Source: Bacteroidota bacterium
GTDB lineage: Bacteria > Bacteroidota > Bacteroidia > M30B66
DNA: 64,000 nucleotides
Reading direction: 5' to 3'
Assembly (NCBI GenBank): GCA_027483445.1
Contig: JAIXUS010000045.1
Coordinates: 1 to 64,000, forward strand
Position 1 is the first letter of the stretch. Every line of letters starts with the position of its first letter. Position numbers and translations under genes: made by a program. Below, one piece after another: positions 43,330-51,991 of this stretch. The notes beneath the pieces were generated by a model. The model did no database searches. It was not told where the DNA came from and was given only the letters and a program-made list of their open reading frames with translations.

Positions 43330-43379
43330 CGCAATGTCAGAAATTATGTGCGCACGATTGCCTTTGCCTCCTCTGAGAG

Positions 43380-43763
43380 TCAAGTGGCGTGGTGATCTGT
43401 GCACATAAATATGGCCGCAACATAACGCGGGTAATCCCCGCCAGATGGATCGATGAACAGGTAGGGGCGACCGGGCGCGTGCACTTGGACGCACAAGCGT
43501 CCTTCTCCTAGGTAGCCGCCCTTACCCTTGAGCCAGTCGCGGGACTTGTAGAGGTTCATGGCGAACCCGTCGAACTCTTCGGGTTCCATCTCTCGGGTCT
43601 CTGTGACGTAGACGATGTAGTCGCCGCAGCCTGCGATGTCGGTGATGTCGCTGGGTTTGCGCCCGAATGGCAGGCGGATGCTTAGCTCTTGGACCTCAAT
43701 CTCTTGACCGTCAAATTTCACGGTCAGGGGTTTGCATTCGATGGTAAGGGTGATGTTCTTCAT
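43380..43763 (-). CDS. hypothetical phage protein, mirror copy at RIT right end
   Basis: The 127-residue protein (NITLTIECKPLTVKFDGQEI; AGCGDYIVYVTETREMEPEE; DPSGGDYPRYVAAIFM) is the homologue of 39710-40072. After the shared VAAIFM it reads seven extra residues (CTDHHAT) inside the RIT element. The start is the ATG at 43763, preceded by GAGG. Like its partner, its end is set by the RIT terminus. Confidence 0.7.
   Translation of the reverse strand: MKNITLTIECKPLTVKFDGQEIEVQELSIRLPFGRKPSDITDIAGCGDYIVYVTETREMEPEEFDGFAMNLYKSRDWLKGKGGYLGEGRLCVQVHAPGRPYLFIDPSGGDYPRYVAAIFMCTDHHAT
43402..43427. repeat. right outer inverted repeat of the RIT element
   Basis: Perfect inverted partner of 40046-40071. 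It lies within the 3' end of the gene at 43380-43763, encoding its YVAAIFM segment. Inner block GAAATTATGT at 43340-43349 mirrors the left inner block. The two ends define an element of about 3.38 kb. Confidence 0.85.
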
Positions 43764-43770
43764 GTGAGCC

Positions 43771-44217
43771 TCAGGCGATGCGGTAGGTGCGTTGTTGTCC
43801 ATCGGCTTTCTCGGAAACGATGCTCAAACCGAGCTTCTTTTTCAGGGCTCCGGCCATGCAGCCCCTGACCGTGTGCTGTTGCCATCCGCTGGCCTTGACC
43901 ATCTGCTCAAGCGTCGCCCCCTCCGGACGTTGAAGTAATTCGATCAGCGTTGCCTGCTTGGTGCCCTCTCGTTTGGATGGTGTTGCCTTGGCTTCGATCG
44001 CAATGCCGAGGGCGCTGCGCCCTGCGTCGGTGATTGCAAATTGCGTGGTGCCGTCCTCGGCATGGCTGTGGGCGGCAATGAGATTGGCGTTGGCCAGGGA
44101 TGTCAAAACCTTAAGCCGCGCACCCCCTTTTAGATTGGCCGGGAAGTCGGTCAGCAAGTGCTCTGGATGCTGGGCCGCTGCGATGAGCAGATTGGTTTGG
44201 GTCTCGGAGAGTTTCAT
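43771..44217 (-). CDS. DUF3489 protein, right copy
   Basis: The 148-residue protein has LSETQTNLLIAAAQHPEHLL, FPANLKGGARLKVLTSLANA and the DUF3489 core GATLEQMVKASGWQQHTVRG, then CMAGALKKKLGLSIVSEKAD. It is shorter than the left copy in the linker. Next gene follows after 7 bp; the 119-residue gene found between these two in the left prophage is absent. Confidence 0.75.
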   Translation of the reverse strand: MKLSETQTNLLIAAAQHPEHLLTDFPANLKGGARLKVLTSLANANLIAAHSHAEDGTTQFAITDAGRSALGIAIEAKATPSKREGTKQATLIELLQRPEGATLEQMVKASGWQQHTVRGCMAGALKKKLGLSIVSEKADGQQRTYRIA

Positions 44218-44243
44218 GGTTTTCCTTTAAAAATGGTGATGTG

Positions 44244-44257
44244 ATGAACGCTTCATT
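44244..44257. repeat. 14-bp repeat with palindromic core, copy 1
   Basis: ATGAACGCTTCATT, containing the palindrome TGAACGCTTCA, occurs here and again at 44536-44549. The two copies bracket the DUF6900 gene and the second lies in the divergent promoter region before the terminase genes. A repressor operator is one possibility. Confidence 0.5.
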
Positions 44258-44268
44258 CCGCTCGCTTA

Positions 44269-44502
44269 TCAAGCGATTTCTGAATCTTTTTTCTTCCCCT
44301 GTGGCTTCTTCGTCTGCGCCTTCAGGCCAGCTTGATAAGCCGCTTGCAGAGCAGCCTCAATTCCCCAAACCGACACGTCGTGAAAGTCCAGCCGGTCCGA
44401 ATGCTGCGTCTGCAGCGTCTGGACAAAAAGGTGCTCGCGTGCGATCTGCTCCAAAAGGCAAGAAGGCGCGTTGATGGCGTTGGTGGTTTTCTTGTGGTTC
44501 AT
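44269..44502 (-). CDS. DUF6900 small phage protein, right copy
   Basis: The ~77-residue protein carries LLEQIAREHLFVQTLQTQHS, DRLDFHDVSVWGIEAALQAA, matching the left copy's core. ATG 44502 gives the start NHKKTTNAINAPS. It ends in a basic Lys-rich tail. First gene of the leftward operon pointing at the RIT element. Confidence 0.75.
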   Translation of the reverse strand: MNHKKTTNAINAPSCLLEQIAREHLFVQTLQTQHSDRLDFHDVSVWGIEAALQAAYQAGLKAQTKKPQGKKKDSEIA

Positions 44503-44535
44503 GCGGCGCTCCAAAAAACGTTGATTGATGACCGT

Positions 44536-44549
44536 ATGAACGCTTCATT
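44536..44549. repeat. 14-bp repeat with palindromic core, copy 2
   Basis: Second copy of ATGAACGCTTCATT, 292 bp from the first, in the intergenic region between the divergent DUF6900 and terminase genes. No equivalent was seen in the left prophage. Confidence 0.5.
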
Positions 44550-44597
44550 TCCGAACAACATCAAGTCAATTTCTTAGCCAGACTCTTTCACTTGGGT

Positions 44598-45149
44598 ATG
44601 ACCGATCGACTCTCAATTCGGGCCTATGCGCGCCACCGAGGGGTGTCCGATACGGCGGTGCGCAAGGCCATTGAGGCCGGGCGGATCACCCCCAACGCAG
44701 ACGGCACGATCAATGCGGCGCTGGCCGACGCTCAATGGAGCAAAAACACAGATGCCGCGCAGCAACGCGGTAAACACAAGCCCGTCTCCAATGAGGCGAT
44801 TGCGGGGATACGGGAAACGCTGGGTGAGTCTGCGGGCTCGTTTGAACCCAAAGGCGGTGGCACCACGTTGCTGCAGGCGAAGACCGCCAATGAGGTGCTC
44901 AAGGCGCAGACCAACCGGGTGCGCCTGGCCCGCCTAAAAGGGGAGCTTGTCAACCGTGACCAAGCCGTCGCACACGTTTTCAAGATGGCGCGGGCCGAGC
45001 GCGATGCTTGGTTGAACTGGCCAGCGCGTGTGGCTGCCCAGATGGCGGCTGACCTCAATGCCGATGGGCATACCTTGCATGTGCTGTTGGAAAAAGCCGT
45101 GCGCAATCACTTGATCGAACTAGGCGATTTGGCTGTTCGGTTGGACTGA
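44598..45149 (+). CDS. terminase small subunit, right prophage
   Basis: The 183-residue protein begins TDRLSIRAYARHRGVSDTAV, the same winged-helix start as 37787-38368, and shares the end LARLKGELVNRDQAVAHVFK, ERDAWLNWPARVAAQMAADL. The middle linker differs completely in sequence, as expected for a spacer. The ATG at 44598 is preferred over a TTG two codons upstream. Confidence 0.85.
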   Translation: MTDRLSIRAYARHRGVSDTAVRKAIEAGRITPNADGTINAALADAQWSKNTDAAQQRGKHKPVSNEAIAGIRETLGESAGSFEPKGGGTTLLQAKTANEVLKAQTNRVRLARLKGELVNRDQAVAHVFKMARAERDAWLNWPARVAAQMAADLNADGHTLHVLLEKAVRNHLIELGDLAVRLD

Positions 45150-45188
45150 GCCCTACTGTGGGCTTGAGGTTTTACGGAATGCAGGGAT

Positions 45189-47129
45189 GTGTTGGAACAC
45201 TATGACGGATTTGATGCCATTGCTGAGGCGTGGCGCGAGGGGCTCACCCCCGACCCACTGCTGACTGTGTCTGAATGGGCCGACCAGTACCGAGTGCTCT
45301 CGGGGAAGTCGGCCTCGGAGCCTGGCAAGTGGCGAACCAATCGCACGCCGTATCTCAAGGAGATCATGGACTGCCTCTCCCCGACGTCTCCCATCGAGCG
45401 TGTGGTGTTCATGAAGGGTGCACAGGTCGGTGGCACTGAGTGCGGCAACAACTGGATTGGTTATGTGATCCATCTGGCCCCTGGCCCCATGATGGCTGTT
45501 GCGCCGACGGTCGAGATGGCCAAGCGCAACTCCAAGCAGCGGATTGATCCCCTTATTGAAGAAAGTCCGACGCTGTCGAGTTTGATCGCACCAGCACGGG
45601 CACGTGACTCAGGCAACACCATCCTGGGCAAAGAGTTCCGTGGTGGCGTGCTGGTGATGACGGGCGCAAACAGCGCCGTTGGCCTGCGCTCCATGCCGGT
45701 GCGCTATTTGTTTTTGGATGAGGTCGATGGCTACCCAGGAGACGTTGAGGGAGAAGGCGATGCGATTGCACTGGCTGAGGCTCGAACCCGAACCTTTGCA
45801 CGCAGAAAAATATTCATTGTCTCGACGCCAACAATTTCTGGATCGTCACGCATCGAACGCGAGTACGAGCAAACGGACCAGCGACAGTTCATGGTCCCTT
45901 GCCCGCATTGCGAGCACGAGCAAGTCCTGATCTTCGAACAACTGATCTGGGAAAAAGGTCTGCCCGAGACAGCGCACTACAGGTGTGAGTCGTGTGAGCA
46001 GCCCATCTACGAATACCAAAAGACTGAAATGCTGGAGCGGGGTCGATGGCAGTCGTCGATTCCTGATTACGTGGGAAAGACGGTGGGGTTTCACCTCTCC
46101 AGTCTGTACAGCCCAGTTGGTTGGCGCAGTTGGGCCGACATCGCTGCAGCATGGGAAGCAGCACAAGGATCTGCAACTGCCTTGAAAGCATTTAAAAACA
46201 CAGAGCTGGGCGAGACCTGGGTCGAGCAAGGTGAAACCCCCGAGTGGGAGCGCTTGCTCGAGCGTCGTGAAGACTATCGAATCGGCATTGTGCCAATTGG
46301 GGCGGCTTTGCTTTGCGCTGGGGTGGACGTTCAGAAGGACCGCATTGAGGTCTCGGTCTGGGCATTCGGTCGGGGCAAAGAGGCCTGGCTGGTGGAGCAT
46401 CGTGTGCTCGCTGGCGACACCTCCCGCGATACGGTCTGGCAAAGACTGCGTGAAATGATCGATGAGTCCTGGACCCATGCGTCGGGGGTGCAGTTGCGCC
46501 TGAGTCGCATCGGCCTGGACACAGGATATGCCACACAAGAGGCCTATGCCTTCGTGCGCAAGTTACGTGACTCCCGGCTGCTGCCAATGAAAGGCGTGGC
46601 TCGTGGTGCTGCGTTGGTCGGATTGCCGACCGCTGTGGACCTGACCGTGGGCGGCAAGAAGCTGCGCCGGGGTGTTCGGGTCTATTCGGTGGTGGGTGGC
46701 ATTGCCAAGCTGGAGTTCTATAACCACCTGCGCAAGACCATGGAAGTGACCGAGGACGGCGAAATCCTCTATCCAGCTGGATACATCCATTTGCCCAAGG
46801 TCGATGCCGAATTCGTGCAGCAGTTGTGCTCTGAGCAGTTGGTCACGCGTCGGGATCGCAATGGCTATCCGGTGCGCGAGTGGCAAAAGATTCGAGAGCG
46901 CAACGAAGCGCTTGATTGCTACGTCTATGCGCGGGCGGCTGCCAGCCTGGCTGGTCTTGACCGGTATGAGGAGCGTCACTGGCGCGAATTGGAAAAATCG
47001 TTAGGCGTGGCAGGACCACCTGAAGACGCCCAATCAACCAAGCAAGAAGCCACCCTCAGCGGTGGCTTCGTTGTTTCTAAAGGACCACAACGCGGCAGGC
47101 GCTTGATTCGCAGCCGGTGGATGAACTGA
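45189..47129 (+). CDS. terminase large subunit (gpA family), right prophage
   Basis: The 646-residue protein has Walker A VFMKGAQVGGTECG, Walker B RYLFLDEVDGYP, Cys pairs CPHC and CESC in the zinc-ribbon position, and the C-terminal nuclease-domain segment IGLDTGYATQEAYAFVRKLR. The start appears to be a GTG at 45189 after CAGGGA. It shares the last base of its stop with the gpW start. Well conserved with the left copy, roughly three-quarters of residues by eye. Confidence 0.95.
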   Translation: MLEHYDGFDAIAEAWREGLTPDPLLTVSEWADQYRVLSGKSASEPGKWRTNRTPYLKEIMDCLSPTSPIERVVFMKGAQVGGTECGNNWIGYVIHLAPGPMMAVAPTVEMAKRNSKQRIDPLIEESPTLSSLIAPARARDSGNTILGKEFRGGVLVMTGANSAVGLRSMPVRYLFLDEVDGYPGDVEGEGDAIALAEARTRTFARRKIFIVSTPTISGSSRIEREYEQTDQRQFMVPCPHCEHEQVLIFEQLIWEKGLPETAHYRCESCEQPIYEYQKTEMLERGRWQSSIPDYVGKTVGFHLSSLYSPVGWRSWADIAAAWEAAQGSATALKAFKNTELGETWVEQGETPEWERLLERREDYRIGIVPIGAALLCAGVDVQKDRIEVSVWAFGRGKEAWLVEHRVLAGDTSRDTVWQRLREMIDESWTHASGVQLRLSRIGLDTGYATQEAYAFVRKLRDSRLLPMKGVARGAALVGLPTAVDLTVGGKKLRRGVRVYSVVGGIAKLEFYNHLRKTMEVTEDGEILYPAGYIHLPKVDAEFVQQLCSEQLVTRRDRNGYPVREWQKIRERNEALDCYVYARAAASLAGLDRYEERHWRELEKSLGVAGPPEDAQSTKQEATLSGGFVVSKGPQRGRRLIRSRWMN

Positions 47130-47338
47130 TGACGACCTATACCCTTGAACATGCCCAAGCACTGCGAGAGGCCATTGCCAGTGGTGAGCATCGGGTGACC
47201 TACGACGGCAAGACCATCGAGTACCGCACGGTCTCCGATCTCAAGCTGGCCTTGGCCGAAGTGGAGGCGGCGCTCGCCTCAGACAGCGGAAAAACCAAGA
47301 CTCGTCAGATCAGGATCACTACATCCAAGGGGTTCTGA
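47129..47338 (+). CDS. head-tail joining protein gpW, right prophage
   Basis: The 69-residue protein (LREAIASGEHRVTYDGKTIE; TVSDLKLALAEVEAALA) is the counterpart of 35579-35785. ATG 47129 overlaps the terminase stop by one base, and the portal follows after 1 bp. Confidence 0.9.
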   Translation: MTTYTLEHAQALREAIASGEHRVTYDGKTIEYRTVSDLKLALAEVEAALASDSGKTKTRQIRITTSKGF

Positions 47339-47339
47339 G

Positions 47340-48842
47340 ATGGCCTTTTGGAAAAAACTCACAGCCTATGTGGGCTGGAATTCCGTTCACGAGGTCGCAG
47401 GCTCAGGCCGCAGATCTCGTGTCTGGAATCCTGGTGACCCGGGGGCGGTCTCGGCGATGCTGGCCACGGGCAATCAACTGCGGGTCAAGTCTCGGGACCT
47501 GGTGCGCCGAAACGCTTGGGCGGCTAACGCGGTCGACAGCTTTGTCTCGAACGCAATTGGCACTGGAATCAAGCCGCAATCCTTGGTGGATGACCCCAAG
47601 TTTCGGGAGCGAATTCACGCGTTGTGGTGGCAGTGGGTGGAGGAGGCAGACAGCAACAACCTCACCGATTTTTACGGCCTGCAGTCACTAGCCTGCCGTG
47701 CCATGGTCGAGGGCGGCGAATGCCTGATTCGTATCCGCAATCGGCGACAAGAGGATGGCCTGAGCGTGCCGATCCAGTTGCAAATTCTGGAGCCCGAGCA
47801 CCTGCCTTTAAGCCTGAACACTCTCAGTGCATCGGGTAACCCAATTCGTAGCGGCATCGAGTTTGATACCCTTGGACGTCGGGTGGCCTATCACCTTTAC
47901 CGCGAGCATCCGGGTGACCCGAGTTTGACGGTCAATGGCAACGACCTGGTACCTGTTCCTGCTGAGGAGATCGTTCACCTGTTTCGACCACTGCGGCCAG
48001 GTCAGATTCGTGGCGAGCCCTGGCTGTCGCGGGCATTGGTCAAGCTCAACGAACTCGATCAATACGATGACGCTGAGCTGGTTCGGAAAAAGACTGCGGC
48101 CATGTTCGCTGGCTTCATCACGCGCCAGTCGCCAGAAGACCAACTGCTGGGAGAGGGCGAAGCGGATGAGCTGGGCGTAGCGATGGCGGGTTTGGAGCCG
48201 GGAACACTGCAAGTCCTGGAGCCGGGTGAGGACGTGAAGTTTTCTGATCCAGCGGATGTTGGTGGTTCCTACGCGGAGTTCCTGCGGGTGCAGTTCCGTG
48301 CAGTCGCTGTAGCCATGGGCATCACCTATGAGCAGTTGACCGGCGATCTGTCGGGCGTGAACTACTCGTCGATTCGTGCAGGGCTCCTGGAATTCCGTCG
48401 CCGATGTGAAGCCATCCAGCATGGCGTGATCGTGCATCAGATGTGTCGCCCGATTTGGCGTGCATGGATGGATGCGGCAGTGCTCAATGGTGCCCTGGCT
48501 GCGCCGGGATATGCCAAAAGCCGTCAAGCCGCCCGAGCATGGCAAGCGGCGAAGTGGATTCCCCAAGGCTGGCAGTGGGTGGATCCTGAAAAGGAATTCA
48601 AAGCCCTGCAGTTGGCCATTCGATCCGGATTGATGAGCCGCTCCGAAGCGATCTCTTCATTTGGCTACGACGCCGAAACGATCGACAAAGAGATCGCAGC
48701 GGACAACGCGAGAGCCGATGCGTTGGGGCTCGTATTGGATACGGACCCCAGGCAAGTAGCTCGCAATGGTGCGACCAACTCGGCAGCACCCTCTCTCCCT
48801 CCTGACTCACCAAGCGCGCCCTTGGTGGATCAGCAAACCTGA
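47340..48842 (+). CDS. portal protein (gpB, lambda family), right prophage
   Basis: The 500-residue protein includes LVRRNAWAANAVDSFVSNAI, GTGIKPQSLVDDPKFRERIH, IVHLFRPLRPGQIRGEPWL and YEQLTGDLSGVNYSSIRAGL, as in the left copy. The C-terminal 40 residues are low-complexity and differ between the copies. Identity of the core is high by eye. Confidence 0.95.
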   Translation: MAFWKKLTAYVGWNSVHEVAGSGRRSRVWNPGDPGAVSAMLATGNQLRVKSRDLVRRNAWAANAVDSFVSNAIGTGIKPQSLVDDPKFRERIHALWWQWVEEADSNNLTDFYGLQSLACRAMVEGGECLIRIRNRRQEDGLSVPIQLQILEPEHLPLSLNTLSASGNPIRSGIEFDTLGRRVAYHLYREHPGDPSLTVNGNDLVPVPAEEIVHLFRPLRPGQIRGEPWLSRALVKLNELDQYDDAELVRKKTAAMFAGFITRQSPEDQLLGEGEADELGVAMAGLEPGTLQVLEPGEDVKFSDPADVGGSYAEFLRVQFRAVAVAMGITYEQLTGDLSGVNYSSIRAGLLEFRRRCEAIQHGVIVHQMCRPIWRAWMDAAVLNGALAAPGYAKSRQAARAWQAAKWIPQGWQWVDPEKEFKALQLAIRSGLMSRSEAISSFGYDAETIDKEIAADNARADALGLVLDTDPRQVARNGATNSAAPSLPPDSPSAPLVDQQT

Positions 48843-48855
48843 AACCAGAGGACTT

Positions 48856-50256
48856 ATGAACCACATCTCGTCGATGCCACATTTGGCATCGCGAATCTTT
48901 GGCACGCCCCTGCTGATTCACCCCAGAAAGTTGGATGTGATTCTCTCGGTGCTTGGCCCCCGTTTGGGATTGGCCATGTCAGACGATTCGCAAGCACTCA
49001 TCAAGCACTTGGCTGCGCAAGCCCCGCCTGTTAATTCCACAGCACTGACATCAAACATCGCTGTCATCAGTGTGTCCGGAACATTGGTACGTCGAGCGGC
49101 AGCAGTCGATGCGGCCTCGGGTCTGACCAGCTACACGGCCATCAGTGCGCAGCTTGCGCAGGCCGTGCTTGACCCTGCTATCAACGCGATTTTGCTGGAC
49201 ATCGATTCACCCGGCGGTGAAGCCGGTGGGGCTTTTGATCTGGCGGATCAAATCATGGCGGCTCGGCAAATCAAGCCCATCTGGGCAGTTGCCAACGACG
49301 ATGCGTTCTCGGCTGCATATGCCATAGCCAGTGCGGCCAGCCGGGTCTACGTCACTCGGACCGGCGGTGTGGGGTCTGTTGGAGTTATCGCGTTGCACGT
49401 GGATCAGTCGCAGCGGGACGCCATGAGCGGACTTCGCTACACAGCGGTGTACGCCGGGGACCGCAAGAACGATATGTCTCCCCATGCGCCGCTGTCCACC
49501 GATGCGGCGCAGGCCCTACAGGCCGAAGTGGACCGGCTGTATGGCCTGTTCGTGTCGACGGTCGCAGCCAACCGAAACCTTTCTGAACAAGACGTTCAAG
49601 ACACCGAAGCAGGGCTGTATTTCGCGCAAGACGCGATTGATGCCGGTCTAGCCGATGTGGTCGGGACGCTTGACGACGCACTGCTCGCTCTGAGTGAAGA
49701 GCTCCACACGCAATCGACATCCATCGCGCGAATTCAAGGTTCGGGCCGCGAGATGGGGATCTCTACGCCCGGATCGTCCATGAAAAGGAGTGTTTGCATG
49801 CAAAACGATGCAACTCAAGCTGCCGATGGGCAGACAACCCAAGAAGATCAATCTCAACTAGCCAATCAGCCGAGTGCTGGATCTGAGCCTGCCCAAGGCA
49901 ACGATACCTCGCAAGACGCAGGGGGCGAAACCGGTGCGCAGGTGCAAGCAAGTGCCGCCATCCAAGGCCATGACATCAGGGCAGCCAGTGCTCAGGTGCT
50001 GGCCATTGCTGAGATGTGTCTTCTGGCTGGGAAGTCCGAGATGACAGCGGGCCTGATTGAGCGCGGTGTTTCGGTTGACCAGGCGCGCAAGGAGCTTCTG
50101 GCGGCCAAGGCCTCTGGATCCCCCGAAATCTCCAGTCGCATCTTGCCCGAGGCAGGAACACAAGCCCAAACCAAGCCCGAAGACAGCCCTGTCGTTCGAG
50201 CAGCGAAGCAGCGCGCTCAAAGCCAGCGTGACGCAGCGCAACTCAACCACCGTTAA
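48856..50256 (+). CDS. S49-family prohead protease with scaffold tail, right prophage
   Basis: The 466-residue protein has AILLDIDSPGGEAGGAFDLA, nucleophile Ser152 in NDDAFSAAYAIASAAS, and GGVGSVGVIALHVDQS; the Lys in AGDRKNDMSPH is the likely base. The ATG at 48856 is chosen by match to the left copy; an upstream frame overlaps the portal. The scaffold tail is longer than in the left copy and rich in Gln, Asp and Thr. Confidence 0.9.
   Translation: MNHISSMPHLASRIFGTPLLIHPRKLDVILSVLGPRLGLAMSDDSQALIKHLAAQAPPVNSTALTSNIAVISVSGTLVRRAAAVDAASGLTSYTAISAQLAQAVLDPAINAILLDIDSPGGEAGGAFDLADQIMAARQIKPIWAVANDDAFSAAYAIASAASRVYVTRTGGVGSVGVIALHVDQSQRDAMSGLRYTAVYAGDRKNDMSPHAPLSTDAAQALQAEVDRLYGLFVSTVAANRNLSEQDVQDTEAGLYFAQDAIDAGLADVVGTLDDALLALSEELHTQSTSIARIQGSGREMGISTPGSSMKRSVCMQNDATQAADGQTTQEDQSQLANQPSAGSEPAQGNDTSQDAGGETGAQVQASAAIQGHDIRAASAQVLAIAEMCLLAGKSEMTAGLIERGVSVDQARKELLAAKASGSPEISSRILPEAGTQAQTKPEDSPVVRAAKQRAQSQRDAAQLNHR
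49798..50256 (+). CDS. internal-start scaffold protein (Nu3-like), right prophage
   Basis: An in-frame ATG at 49798 inside the protease gene is preceded by AAAAGGAG (49783-49790), an almost ideal ribosome site. It gives a 152-residue acidic, helical product starting QNDATQAADGQTTQEDQSQL. The same arrangement in both prophages, with poorly conserved protein sequence upstream of the core, supports use of the internal start. Confidence 0.7.
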   Translation: MQNDATQAADGQTTQEDQSQLANQPSAGSEPAQGNDTSQDAGGETGAQVQASAAIQGHDIRAASAQVLAIAEMCLLAGKSEMTAGLIERGVSVDQARKELLAAKASGSPEISSRILPEAGTQAQTKPEDSPVVRAAKQRAQSQRDAAQLNHR

Positions 50257-50268
50257 TAGGAGAACCTG

Positions 50269-50646
50269 ATGACTGCAATTACCAACGACCTCACCTTGGG
50301 CGACGTGCTCAAGTACGAGGAAGAAAACCTCTACTCCCGCGACCAGGTCACGGTGGTGTCCGGGCAGAACTTGAAGCTCGGGACCGTGATTGGCCGAGTG
50401 AGTGCGACGCAAAAAGTCAAAGCCCTCGACCCTTCTGCGACCGATGGTTCAGAAGTCGCCGCTGGCGTGGTGCTGCAAAGCATCGATGCCAGTGCCGCAG
50501 AAAAAAACAACGGCCTGATTGTTTCGCGTCAAGCCATCGTGGCCGATCACGCGCTGATCTGGCCCGCTGCCATCACCACGGAAGAAAAAACCGCAGCTAT
50601 CGCTCAACTCGAAGCGATCGGCATCCTCGTTCGTCAAGGAGTCTAA
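50269..50646 (+). CDS. head decoration protein (gpD-like), right prophage
   Basis: The 125-residue protein (VLKYEEENLYSRDQVTVVSG; NLKLGTVIGRVSATQKVKAL; RQAIVADHALIWPAAITTEE) matches 32409-32786 in length and pattern. It follows the scaffold by 12 bp and precedes the capsid gene by 3 bp. Confidence 0.9.
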   Translation: MTAITNDLTLGDVLKYEEENLYSRDQVTVVSGQNLKLGTVIGRVSATQKVKALDPSATDGSEVAAGVVLQSIDASAAEKNNGLIVSRQAIVADHALIWPAAITTEEKTAAIAQLEAIGILVRQGV

Positions 50647-50649
50647 GCA

Positions 50650-51654
50650 ATGAACAACCCTTTCCAGTCCCCTGCGTTTTCGATGACGGCGCTTACTGCT
50701 GCCATCAATATCCTGCCCAACCAATTCGGAAAACTCGATCAGCTCAACTTGATGCCTGCTCGCCCTGTGCGCTTTCGTCAGATTGCGGTGGAAGAGCGAA
50801 ACGGCGTTCTGAACCTGCTGCCCACGCTGCCCGTAGGTGCGCCTGGCACGGTGGGAAAGCGCGGTCGCCGTACTCTGCGCTCGTTCATCATCCCGCATAT
50901 TCCGCACGACGATGTGGTGCTGCCAGAAGAGGTTCAAGGCCTGCGCGCCTTTGGCTCTGAGACCGACACCGAAACCATCGCAAACGTGATGACCGAGCAT
51001 CTGCAGTCGATGCGCAACAAGCACGCCATCACGCTAGAGCATTTGCGCATGGGCGCACTCAAGGGCGTGATTCTGGATGCTGATGGCTCGGTCCTCTACA
51101 ACCTCTTCGATGAGTTCGGTATTGAGCCCAAGGAATTCAACTTCGCGCTCAACAACGAAAAAACCGATGTCAAGAAAAAGTGCCTTGATCTCAAGCGATA
51201 CCTTGAACTCAACCTCAAGGGCGAGTACATGACCGGTGTTCGCGTACTGGTCTCGCCGGAATTCTTCGATCTGCTGACCGCCCACCCCAATGTGGTCAAG
51301 GCCTATCAGTGGTATCAGGAGAGCCTGGCGCTGCGTGCAGACCAACGCACTGGCTTCACCTTTGCGGGCATAACCTTCGAGGAGTATCTTGGGCAGGCCT
51401 CTGATGTGGATGGCAATGTGCGCAAGTTCATCGCTTCTGGAGAAGGTCATGCCTTCCCCGAGGGCACCTTGGACACTTTTGCCACGTACTTTGCACCGGC
51501 TGACTTCAATGAGACGGTCAATACGCTGGGGCAGCCCCTGTACGCCAAGCAAGAACCTCGAGAATTTGGTCGCGGCACGGATCTGCATACGCAGAGCAAT
51601 CCGTTGCCGATGTGCCATCGCCCGGGGCTCTTGGTCAAGCTTTTGGCCAGCTGA
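50650..51654 (+). CDS. major capsid protein (gpE family), right prophage
   Basis: The 334-residue protein carries NPFQSPAFSMTALTAAINIL, IPHIPHDDVVLPEEVQGLRA, MRNKHAITLEHLRMGALKGV and TQSNPLPMCHRPGLLVKLLA. Length and motifs equal the left copy. Its stop shares a base with the next start. Confidence 0.95.
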   Translation: MNNPFQSPAFSMTALTAAINILPNQFGKLDQLNLMPARPVRFRQIAVEERNGVLNLLPTLPVGAPGTVGKRGRRTLRSFIIPHIPHDDVVLPEEVQGLRAFGSETDTETIANVMTEHLQSMRNKHAITLEHLRMGALKGVILDADGSVLYNLFDEFGIEPKEFNFALNNEKTDVKKKCLDLKRYLELNLKGEYMTGVRVLVSPEFFDLLTAHPNVVKAYQWYQESLALRADQRTGFTFAGITFEEYLGQASDVDGNVRKFIASGEGHAFPEGTLDTFATYFAPADFNETVNTLGQPLYAKQEPREFGRGTDLHTQSNPLPMCHRPGLLVKLLAS

Positions 51655-51989
51655 TGTCCCGCGATCCGTTTGCACTGGGTGTCAAACGGCTGTTCGCAAG
51701 TTTGGGATCCCCGGCGCAGTACAGCACTGTGACCGGGGAGACCATCGAGCTCAAGGTCATCAGTAAGGCACCGGATTCGGTACAAGAGTTTGGCCAGTCG
51801 CACCTTGCGGTGACCTCGAATCGGTTTGACTTGCAAGCGGCAGATATCACCCGACCTCAAGAGGGCGATCGTCTGACGTGGCGGGGTGTCATCTATGTCA
51901 TTCAAGGCGATGGGCTTGTCGATCGTGATCGCTTGATCTGGACTGTGAGTGCCTATCCCTTACCTGACTATTCGCCGACGGCGAGCTGA
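51654..51989 (+). CDS. head-tail connector (gpFII-like), right prophage
   Basis: The 111-residue protein (SRDPFALGVKRLFASLGSPA; EGDRLTWRGVIYVIQGDGLV; DRDRLIWTVSAYPLPDYSPT) is the counterpart of 30989-31306. The ATG shares an A with the capsid stop, the same coupling as in the left prophage. Confidence 0.7.
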   Translation: MSRDPFALGVKRLFASLGSPAQYSTVTGETIELKVISKAPDSVQEFGQSHLAVTSNRFDLQAADITRPQEGDRLTWRGVIYVIQGDGLVDRDRLIWTVSAYPLPDYSPTAS

Positions 51990-51991
51990 GC

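Noticed and set aside
40046-43427. Reading the 26-bp inverted repeat as phage attL/attR sites
   Set aside because: Integration sites would be direct repeats; these are inverted and directly flank the three-recombinase unit, which suits RIT termini.
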